Source: Larix sibirica (lineage: Eukaryota > Streptophyta > Pinopsida > Pinales > Pinaceae). From it: a stretch of DNA of 29,055 nucleotides. Shown here one piece after another: positions 10,521 to 19,456 of this stretch; positions within the stretch are counted from its first letter, which is position 1, and each line of letters starts with the position of its first letter. The translations under genes and the position numbers were made by a program. The stretch is from positions 28,629-57,683 of the forward strand of contig NWUY0300019891.1 of NCBI GenBank assembly GCA_004151065.3, in the 5' to 3' direction. The notes under the pieces are model-generated. The model saw only the letters and a program-made list of their open reading frames with translations, searched no databases and had not been told where the DNA came from.

Positions 10521-11774
10521 AGAGGTGTGATTCAAATAGATCATTCAAATAAATTAAAATGGAAACATACACAACCCATAAAATATCTTTAGAACCATGA
10601 ATTAGCTAATTTGGGAATGTTACCCCATAAATTTCCCACTCCAAATATTTTTCAATCATAGTTTAAATCTTGTATAGGTGTTTGTCTTGGAGAATTTTGC
10701 ATAGATCATTTGGATTTCGAGGCTCTAATCTCTATATAGAACTATACTAGACTTGTGCAAGGGAATATCTAAGGAACAAAGAAATGGAGAAGCAACTGAG
10801 AAAATAGATACTAGGCAATTGAAGGATCATCTTGGGACCCAAACAAAGATTGAGAAAATGGGGGAAATGAGAACAAAAATCATTGTAGAGCATTTAATGT
10901 GAGTACTTTATATTAACAACTCTAGAGGTTTTTGGGAACCATTCAAAGGCAACCCTAACTCCTCCAAACACTCTAAAAAAATCTAGATGGGAGTAGGGGC
11001 GCTTAAAGGAATTATGGGGATTCAAAATAAAATTTGAAGATCAAAGTGAAGGCCTACCATATCCATGAGGGCTTGTATGAGGTAAGTAAAGGATGACACG
11101 TGGGTGGCCTAATGAATCATAAATTACCACTTGCTTCCCACATAAATAAATTTCCCTTTCCTTAGTTTCATGAGAACCTAAATGATGGTTGTAATCGCTT
11201 CTCGAAATGGGGATATTTTGAATATTTTGAAGCCTAAGAGATGAGAGAAGATGGAATAAAAATACCACATGGTGGAGATCTAGGGGTTAGTAGGTTTAGT
11301 AGAATTTAGTAAGAAAGACTTAGAGAATCGATTTATTTTCCATAGGTCGGAACATAACCCAATTGGCAAGTTATAGACATGGGAGAGATGCTACAAGTTG
11401 ACACCAACAAGTTAGGTTCATGAGAAATAATTGATTGAATAAACACAACATACTTTTTACTCACTTATGCTTAAATTTTGGCTAAGAGCAGAGGTATGTC
11501 AACCATTGTAACCTATAAATGCTTGATATTAATAAAGAGTTGAGGTGTAATCCATTTAAGTGTTAGACTTTTCTGAATTTAGGTTTTGCTAAGGTAAATT
11601 ATTTGTGTGTTATTGCAATAGAGAATGGGAGTTTTTGTGTTTGTTTGTGGTTGAAAGTTATATTGCATTTTATTTCTTACATAGTAATTAAGTTTGCATG
11701 AAGATAGTATCATAAGAAAACTATAAGTATTCATGCTTATGCATCAAAACAATTATAGGTGTTCACTTCTAGAT
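10521..11774 (+). mobile_element. Probable 3' LTR region of element C
   Basis: No gene is visible in this 1.25 kb. It follows the end of the polyprotein directly, as a 3' LTR would. Near 11500-11580 it has AACCTATAAATGC and ATTAATAAAGAG, looking like a TATA-type element and a poly(A) signal of an LTR. The edges and the matching 5' LTR were not found, so the call rests on position and composition. The open stretch on the minus strand at 11041-11268 has no recognisable protein. Confidence 0.35.
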
Positions 11775-13791
11775 GATTTCTAACAAAAAAACACCCCAAT
11801 CAAAGTTTGTATGCAAAAGTTATGCTTCCATCAAGTTACTTTCCATTTTGTCCACTTCAACATCACATGGAAGCCACATCAACTTCACTTTATTCATGCA
11901 TATGGTGCTACAAATGTAAGTATTTCTAGAAAGATTATAGAACAACCATTAGAATCTAAAACCTTAATCATGACCCCAATGGATAAGAGGAAAAGATATA
12001 TCCCTATCCACAATGGGAGAAAGTAGTTCAAATCCTATTATAGAGAATTATAGTTCCATAACAAAGCAATATAAGAGGTGTACAAGACACAACTAAGATA
12101 AACAAAAGAAGAAGGGCAACCTTTTAGAAGTAAGTAGCATGACACAATGTCCATTACTCCATTGTGAGTTATATTTTTCTTTTCTTTCTAAATTTGCATC
12201 ATAATCCTAATGTTCATAAGAGCAAGGAACAACCCATTATTTTTCCTAGATATTTTATTTCACGAGTTTTCTTCAGGGATAAATATCATTTCAATAGTGC
12301 TCTACGGTGTGTTACTACTCGAGTTTTAAAATGAATCAATATACTTGTTTTCCATTTTTATTTATGTTATGGAGTAGAAAAGTTGGACTTGTGCTTTTGT
12401 TGGGACCATCTCATAATAGATCCCAGACTTGAAAATCATGGGTCTTGAACTTCCAGGCTCCTTTTGTTCTCATCCCAACTTTTTTGGGGGTCCAAATTAA
12501 TAAAAAAATCATGTAAACCCAAATTATCAACTATATAGATTTGAGCGATTTCTAACAAAAATCGAGCACCCTAGTTGAAGTTTCTATGCAAGAGTTACAC
12601 TCGCATCAAGTTTATTGTCATTTTTTCTACTTCAATGCCATTTGGAAGACATGGTAGCCCCACTTTTCTCATGCATATGCAGATAGAAATGTAAGGCTTT
12701 CCAAAAATATTCTAGAACAACCATGAGAATCTAAGACCTTAACTTTAACCCGAATGACTAAGAGTAGGAGATAGAGCCCTGGTTGTAGTAGGAGATATGA
12801 GCTCAAATCCTATTGATGATACTTATAATTAAATAATAGAGAAGTATAGAGGAGTAAAAGAGATAAGTGGGAATAAAGAAGGAAGAAGGGTGACCTTGGA
12901 GAAATCTATAGCACAACATGATGTCCATTACTCCATTGTGAGTTAACTTTTTTTGTAATTTACATTGTAATCCTAAACTTAACAAGAGAAAGGCAGAATC
13001 CAATATTTTTTGCTAGATATTTTCCTTCACAAATTGTCACCTTACTGAATCATGTTTCCATGGTGTTATATGGTGTGTTTACTACTAAATTTTTGAAATT
13101 TATCAATATACTTTTTTTCTTTTATTGTTTTATATCATGGAGTGAGAAAGCTAGAATTACGATTTTGTTGGGGCCCTCTCATAATATAACCCAAATTTGA
13201 AAACCATAGTTCCTAAGCTTCCAAGGTCCATTTCATGCTCTTCCCAACAGTTTTGGGTCCATGTAGAAAAAAATAAGTAAACCCAAATTTATGCACTATA
13301 TAGTTCATTAAGAGTTTTCTAACAAAAAAGGACCACCTTGATCAATTTTGTATGCAAAAGTTATGCTTTCATAAATTTTATTATCATTTCATCCACTTTA
13401 GTGTCATGTGGAATCCACGTTAGCCCTATTTTACTCATGCATCTAGAGCTATAAATGTAAGTCTTTCCAACAAGATTATAGAACAATCATGTGATTTTGA
13501 AACCTCAACTCTAACCCTAACAGTTCAGAGGAGGATATATAGCCCCAACCACAATGGGAGAAAGGGATTCAACTCCTATTGTAGAGAATTATAGTTCCAT
13601 AATAAAGCATTGTGTGAGGAGTAAAAGAGATAATTGAGAATAACAAAGTAAGTAGTGTGACCTTGTAGAATTATGTAACATGCCACAAAGTCCATTACTC
13701 CACTATGAGTTAATTTTTTTTGTAATTTGTATTATAGTTCTAAAGTTAATAAGAGCATGGCACAATCCATTTTTTTCTACTAGGGATTTTC
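11775..13791. repeat. Tandem array of a ~770-bp unit (three copies, third interrupted)
   Basis: Units begin at 11775, 12547 and 13314, each with a version of GATTTCTAACAAAAA followed by a collinear, diverged sequence; periods are 772 and 767 bases. Shared landmarks include a TATGCAAAAGTTATGC-like block near the start, an ACAATGGGAGAAAG block in units one and three, and TCCATTACTCCA in the middle. The third unit stops after 477 bases at 13791 because element D is inserted; it resumes at 22114-22177 and then loses similarity. Units carry no gene. It may be a satellite fragment or repeated LTR pieces. Confidence 0.8.
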
Positions 13792-13989
13792 TATAATATA
13801 TTTAAATGTATATTATAATTATTAAATATTTTGTATTAATCATAATTAAATGTAATTCCGATAAGTCACGATCATTATCATAAGGAAGTGACTTGTCCCA
13901 TGCATGTGTATTTATACACATTATTGTGACTTATTCTCATCATTAATTTAACAATAAAATATTTTATTATTTAGAAGTCTTTCTTTCCA
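13792..13989 (+). repeat. 5' LTR of element D
   Basis: Aligns end to end with 21916-22113 at about 88 percent by hand count. It ends in CA at 13988-13989. The first five bases of the 3' LTR (TGACT) have no counterpart after the target duplication, so this LTR seems to have lost its TG start. It contains TATTTATACACA and an AACAATAAAATA poly(A)-signal-like stretch. It would drive and terminate element transcription. Confidence 0.88.
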
Positions 13990-13991
13990 AG

Positions 13992-14020
13992 TGGTATTAG
14001 AGTGGTATTAGAGCCAGGTT
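13992..14020 (+). other. Primer-binding site of element D, 11 bases duplicated
   Basis: TGGTATTAGAG occurs at 13992-14002 and again at 14003-14013, the second copy running on as CCAGGTT. Both match the complement of the 3' end of plant initiator methionine tRNA with one C-to-T change. The first copy sits two bases from the LTR, the normal position; the second gives the longer match. Confidence 0.8.
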
Positions 14021-14124
14021 CGTGAAAGAGAAATTCATGAAGTTTAAGTTGCATGAAGTTATTTTCATGGGGAATTGGAGATCTGTGTAGAGTTTTTGTT
14101 CTCAATGCATTTCGGACTCCATAA

Positions 14125-14860
14125 TTGAGTCCATCTTCTCCTGAAGAAAAGGTATCTCAAATGAAAACTCCACGAATCTACATGGAGTTGTTTCTCCTTT
14201 GTTCAAACATCAGCTACTTCCATACTCTTCATATGCCCTTGCATCACTTCATATTTATGGTAAATCCATTCCTCTTCATCGCACTCCATCACAGCCTCCA
14301 TTCCATTCCACTTATCACCACTCTAGTCGTCCCTTCGCTCCATTGCTCCCTCAATCCCCAAATCACATGCTCCCCTCCTTCTCGTGTTTTTCTCTACACC
14401 TTAATGCCACCTTTCCTCCAACCACACACCCACGTTGTTTCCCAACTCTTCTCTATGCCCTTTCTCCACCGTGCCCTCCCATGCACTACCTCCTCACTTC
14501 GTGCCTTCCACCTATTCCCTGCCTCCATCATGCCCTCCCACTTGCGCCCTTCCTCCACCATGCCCTTCCTCATGCTCTACATACTTCCTGCCTACTACAC
14601 ATTGCGTCCACTCCACCCTAACACTATGTGTTGCGACCTCCAACTCCACCTCTAGCACGTACACATATCTATGCTCCCTCCTCAATCCAATCCCTATGCC
14701 TCACATGCCAACCCAATACTCCCACGACTTCTTGACATGCCAACACATTCTTCCCACCTTCACTGCTACCCCGCATCCTCTACTACATGCAGTCCAACTG
14801 GAAACCCAGTCCTCCTCCCTACTCACACGCCACAATCCCAATCCATTTCCACTTCAAAAA
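14125..14860 (+). other. Pyrimidine-rich untranslated leader of element D
   Basis: This stretch is dominated by C and T on the plus strand and is very poor in G, unlike everything around it. All three plus frames stay open for hundreds of bases (14125-14655, 14199-14621, 14435-14863), which follows from composition since stop codons need purines. None of the three readings resembles a known protein. A motif like CCTCCACCATGCCCT recurs near 14464, 14521 and 14551. It lies between primer site and gag, where some plant elements have long leaders, so a role in RNA packaging or translation is possible but not shown. Confidence 0.6.
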
Positions 14861-14984
14861 TAATAATAATATTACTATTATTATTATATTTAGTCCTTAA
14901 AAATTATTATAAAAATATAAGCATATATAATAATAAAATTATTATTTTTTAAAATAATAGTTAGTTATTACTACTATTATTTTT
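14861..14984. repeat. AT-rich simple sequence (AAT/ATT type)
   Basis: A run of imperfect AAT and ATT triplets separates the pyrimidine-rich leader from the hairpin. No coding signal is seen. Confidence 0.6.
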
Positions 14985-15108
14985 CAGATCCTTTTTCTCT
15001 AAGAAAATTCACAGTAGCCATATTTGTCCTAATGATGAATCTTGTTGTGGATTCGAAACATCGATGACAAATATGGCTATGTGTATTTTCCAAGAGAAGA
15101 AAGATCTG
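14985..15108 (+). other. Large inverted repeat (hairpin) upstream of gag
   Basis: 14985-15028 and 15066-15108 are reverse complements over about 44 bases with a few mismatches, with a 37-base loop. The loop holds a smaller GAATC/GATTC pair. The inner arm ends are perfect (AGCCATATTTGTC against GACAAATATGGCT). As RNA it would form a strong stem-loop 85 bases before the gag start, a typical place for a packaging or dimerisation signal. It could also be a small foldback insertion; no target duplication is obvious. Confidence 0.75.
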
Positions 15109-15192
15109 GAACCAATCTCCATATAAATCTTGCAATAAATACTATTTTTTTTTAATAGTCTTTCTTTCATAAGCCTCTAAACCCTTCTAAAA

Positions 15193-16260
15193 ATGAATAC
15201 AAGAAATCATGAGAGAAAGATTGTCGATGCAACTAAGGATTCAACAAAAAAGAACAAGAGCGAAACCGAATCCAAAATTATCGTTGCAATTCAAGCAAAT
15301 TGTCGGGATATGCCCGAAGAAATACAAGGTTATCGTCATGACGTCCAAGGAGTCACCAAAAGACTGAATGAAGTCTTATCATTTAAAGCGGATTTTTAGG
15401 CCTTCAAAAGCATTAATAATGGTACGAACAGCCCTCACTTGTCATCGCGTCCACATTTTTCATCAAATACAAGTGCGTTCAATAATGTTATACATAAAGT
15501 GAAAATAGACATATCGAATTTTGATGGAGAAGACAATCGAGAAGGCACAAGATGGATTAATAAAATTGAGAACTATCTCATTATGCACCGTATAAATGAT
15601 GACGATACCAAAATTAGCATTGCACCAATGTACCTAGAGAAGACAATGTGTGATTGGTTCATGTGGTGGGACTCCAAATGTCGAGGAGGATTGGTGAGAG
15701 ATTGGGATACATTTAATAAGATTTTTTCAAGTGATTCCAATATATACAAAAAGACGAACTCTTCAGCAAAATCATGTGTTTATAACAGACTAGTACATTG
15801 GATGAATTCTTTAATGAGATTCATGTATTAGCCACCCACATCGATAACATATATGAAAAATTTCTCCAACATGTTGCCATAACTAATTTGAAACCAAGCA
15901 TACATAATGAAGTTAAAGTATTAAAACCCAAAGATGTTGAATTAGAGTGTCAAAAGGTCAAACTCATTGAAGCAAGACAAATGTTTCGTAAACAAACTCC
16001 TTATATTCAAGTGGAAAAATCAAGCTCAAGGTATATTCCTCCTCACCAAAGAATCTCATTGTCGAAAGAAAATAAAGATAAGAATCTATGTCGTAAATGT
16101 GACGCTCCTAACTAGACTCGAGGTCATAAATGTAAGGACTCCAATTTCTACCTATGTCAAAAACATAATGATAATGATAGCGATAATGATGAGGATGGTG
16201 ATATCTCATATGACACAGAAATATACTTTGATGAATCCAACATCCAGAATTCTAACAATA
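15193..16260 (+). pseudogene. Gag of chromovirus D
   Basis: The frame opens at ATG 15193 (MNTRNHERKIVDATKDSTKK) with a charged N-terminal part. One TAG at 15397 interrupts it and the same frame continues to about 15830, with the gag core: VKIDISNFDGEDNREGTRWI then MYLEKTMCDWFMWWDSK near 15630. A frameshift near 15800-15830 moves the reading to the next frame (LKPSIHNEVKVLKPKD). A zinc knuckle follows at 16089-16133, with Cys, Cys, His and Cys retained but a TAG at 16113-16115 inside it. An acidic Asp-rich tail follows near 16165-16230. This protein would build the particle. Confidence 0.85.
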
Positions 16261-16640
16261 CCCCAACACTTTTAGTAGTTGCAATGATGGGCATTTCTCA
16301 ACCCCAAACTCTTAAAGTCCATGGCTTCGTCAAGAAAACTAAAGTGATGGCGCTCATAGACAGTGACAGTTCACACTAATTTATAGATACAAACATAGCA
16401 AGGCAATAAAACACATTCATTTATCCCATTTCAGAATTTCAAGTTTCGATTCTGGGAAACAAAACTACCATGTGATGGAAAATTCCATAAGGTAGAATTA
16501 TCAATTAATGACTACAAATTAAAGTCTCCTATGTATGTTATGTCAATTGGAGGTGTGGACATTGTCTTGGGATCCCAATGGTTGTCCATACTTGGTACTG
16601 TTGGGATAAATTTATAAGGTTTTTCAAAAATTGGAGAAAG
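16261..16640 (+). pseudogene. Protease of chromovirus D
   Basis: The frame reads KVHGFVKKTKVMALIDSDSS and a stop at 16377-16379, then FIDTNIA. The catalytic triad, normally Asp-Ser/Thr-Gly, reads Asp-Ser-Asp (16359-16367), so the essential glycine is lost as well as the frame. A second conserved part reads SIGGVDIVLGSQWLS near 16540-16585. The family cuts the Gag-Pol precursor. Broken by several stops. Confidence 0.75.
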
Positions 16641-16799
16641 TATGAATTCCAGGGAATCAACTACCCTCATCCTCAATTAGTGTCATAAAATAAAATGGAA
16701 AAATATTAATAAAGGAGCTCCAGCCTTTTTCTTACATTGTTATTCTATGGAAGGCATGGCTAAGGAAAATCAAAATGTTGATCTAAGAAAATTAGATCA

Positions 16800-17640
16800 A
16801 CTTCTGGGGTAACATAGTAACATCTTCCAAGACCCTCCTCATGGTGTTCCCCCACCACATTCCAAGGATCACATCATAGAGTTGATTCTAGGTTCAACTC
16901 CAATTAGGAAAAAAATCATACAAATAGTATCACAAACACAAATCAGAGATTGAACAGTTGGTACAAGAATTATTAGACTCTAGTGTGATTACACGTAGTA
17001 AGAGTTCTTTCTTAGCCCTAGTCATACTTGTCAGGAAAAAGGACGGATTGTATCAACTTTGCATTGATTATCAAGCATTAAACAAAATTACCACAAAGGA
17101 TAAATTTCCCATCCCCTTTGTCGATGAATTATTGGATAGATCCATGGTGCAAATTATTTCTCTAAGTTAGACCTAATATCAGGTTATTACCAAATCAAAA
17201 TGCGAGTGGAAGATATTCCCAAAACTGTTTTTTGCACCCATGAAGGCTTGTATGAATTTCAGGTCATGCCTTTTGGACTATCCAATGATACTTCAACATT
17301 CCAAGCTCTGATGAATGACTTATTTCGTCTGTAATTGAGAAATTTTGTACTTGTATTCTTTGATGATATCCTTGTTTACATCAAAAATTGGATCTCACAC
17401 CTCAAGCACGCAGAGACAATATTCAAGCTCCTTGAAGAAAATAAGTTCTACGCTAACAAATCTAAATGTAGTTTTGGGAAAAAAGAGATAGATTTTTTGG
17501 GACATATCGTTTCAGTTTAAGGCATCAAGGTAGTCCCAAAGAAAATTGTGGCAATTACTTAGTGGCCTAGCCCCAAATCAATCACATCATTAAATGGATT
17601 CCTAGGTTTGGCAGGTTACTATAGAATATTTGTTCCTAAC
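16800..17640 (+). pseudogene. Reverse transcriptase of chromovirus D
   Basis: The domain is nearly complete in order. Near 16958-17100 it reads QELLDSSVITRSKSSF and RKKDGLYQLCIDYQALNK. A frameshift near 17150 leads to [18 protein letters not shown] and [12 protein letters not shown]. The catalytic box FFDDILVY is intact at 17356-17379, and FFDD is a normal form in chromoviruses. It ends with DFLGHIVSV before a stop at 17518. Stops also occur at 17332-17334 and near 17560. The enzyme copies element RNA into DNA. A connection subdomain, GFLGLAGYYRIFVPNYA, follows at 17596-17646. Confidence 0.88.
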
Positions 17641-18140
17641 TACGCACATATTGTGGTGTCGCTATCATCGCTATTAAAAAGGGATGCCTTCAAATGGGAT
17701 AAAGATGCTAAAGCATGCTTTGAAAAATTGAAAACCTTAATGAAATCCACTCTAATCTTGACAATCCCATATTTCACAAAAACATTTATCCTTGAATGCG
17801 ATGCTTTAGGAATAGGTGTAGGAGCTATATTAATGCAAAATAATCATCCCATTTCCTTCAAAAGTAGAAATTTAAAACCAAATGAGCAAACAAAATCTAC
17901 TTATGACAAAAAATTGTTGGAAATAATGCATGCCTTGGTCTAGTGGAAGCGGTACTTTTTGGGAGCTAAATTTCTCGTCAAAATAAATCACAGCAGTTTA
18001 AAGTATTTCCTAACCTAGAAGAATCTTTCATCGGAACAACAAAAATGGGTGAGCAAAATCCAAGTTTTTTTTTTTTTTCGACATCCTTTATAAAAAGGGC
18101 AAGGAAAATTTGGTTGCAGATAGCTTATCATGAAAACATA
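17641..18140 (+). pseudogene. RNase H of chromovirus D
   Basis: The frame from 17608 stays open to 17940. It contains TKTFILECDALGIGVGAILM with the first catalytic Asp, and later STYDKKLLEIMHALV. A TAG at 17941 breaks it, after which WKRYFLGAKFLVKINHSSLK follows, with Asn where an Asp is usual before His. The end KGKENLVADSLS is seen near 18098-18130 in another frame. A run of Ts at 18065-18078 is a likely frameshift site. Confidence 0.82.
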
Positions 18141-19330
18141 AAAATGATGCCACACTATGTGCCATTTCCATAGCAATTCCTGAATGGATCTTAGAGGTCC
18201 AAACCAAGTACATCAAAAATCTAGAAATAATGAAGCTAATAGAGGAAGTTGAAAGCAACAGGGAAGCAAAGTCCAAATACTCATGGGAGAAAGACATATT
18301 GTGGTACAAACAAAGGATATATTTTCCCAACTCTTCAAAATTCAAAATTCAAAATTCAAGTTTTAAAACAGAACCATGATTCTCCAACAACGGGCCATGT
18401 TGGATTTTTCATAACATACCATAATATATGTCAATCCTTCTTTTGGAAAGGGATGAATATTGATATTCAAAATTATGTAGCAGAATGTGATACCTATCTA
18501 CGACAAAAGTTTGAAACAGTTGCTCCTCCAGAGTTTCTCCAACCCCTTCATATCCCAGCTCACAAATGATCTAAAATATCCATGGATTTGATCACCAGTC
18601 TTCTTTCTTACGAGGGGAAATATAACATATTTGTAATCATAGATCGATTAACCAAATATGCCCATTTCATTGGGATTTCATCAAAGGCTAAAGCTAGTGA
18701 AGTCATTGATAACTATGCAAAAAATATATTCAAGCTCCATGGGTTTCCCAAAGTTATCATCAGTGATAGGGACCCCAAATTTACTAGCAATTTCTAGAAG
18801 GAATTATTCCACCAAGTTGGGACCTCATTAACTATGATTACTTCTTAACACCCCCAAATATATGGATAAATAGAAGTGGTTAATAAATGCCTTGAAGGAT
18901 ACCTTAGGAATTTTGTGAATGATCGCCAGTCACAATAGATAAATTGGCTACACCTTGCAGAATGGTGGTACAATAGTACATATCATACCTTGGCAAAAAT
19001 TACCCCTTTTGAAGCCTTATATGGGTATCCACCTCCGATAGCTAAAGATTATTTTATCAACAATTTCAAGCTTCCCTTAATGAAATACTATCTAGGTACT
19101 TCCGACGAGGTCATACGTATTATGAAGAACCATCTCGAACAAGCAAGGAATCGTATGAAGCAATGAACGGATTTAAAGAGAATTGACGTGAATTTGAAGT
19201 GGGTGATTGGGTGTTTGTTCATCTCAAACCATACAAATAGACCTCGCTCCAAAATCCCCAAAATCATAAACTTGTGCCCAATTTTTATGGTCCTTTTCAA
19301 GTACAGAAGTGAGTAGGACAAGTGGCTTAT
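18141..19330 (+). pseudogene. Integrase of chromovirus D
   Basis: The zinc-binding part has HDSPTTGH from 18375 and ends CDTY, where the last Cys of the HHCC set is Tyr (18495-18497). The catalytic core begins SMDLITSLLS with the first Asp at 18585. The second Asp is in SDRDPKF at 18765-18767 and the Glu is at 18873-18875 in the same frame, giving 35 residues between, the classical D,D35E spacing. Just before the Glu, the usual Asp in the DG motif is Tyr and a stop intervenes. The C-terminal part reads FEVGDWVFVHLKPYK near 19190-19240 and FYGPFQVQK near 19285-19311. It inserts element DNA into the chromosome. Five or more stops make it inactive. Confidence 0.88.
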
Positions 19331-19367
19331 GCTCTAGATATACCAAACAAAGGAAAACTACTTTATT

Positions 19368-19455
19368 TTTTCCATGTTTTATGCTTAAAGAAAAAATTGG
19401 GTCCAACAGCTCACATACAAACAGAGTTACCCTTGTTAGATGACGAAGGGAAATT
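19368..19455 (+). repeat. 88-bp direct repeat, left copy (integrase C-terminal tail)
   Basis: Encodes FFHVLCLKKKLGPTAHIQTE and then LPLLDDEGKL, the normal end of integrase before the chromodomain. It matches 21640-21727 with 10 mismatches by hand count and no gaps. Weaker similarity may extend left to about 19332. An undetermined base follows at 19457. Confidence 0.85.
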
Positions 19456-19456
19456 G

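Noticed and set aside
14125-14863. Three overlapping open frames of 140-176 codons as possible proteins
   Set aside because: They lie in G-poor, pyrimidine-rich DNA where stops are rare in any frame; all three frames are open at once and none has a recognisable domain.
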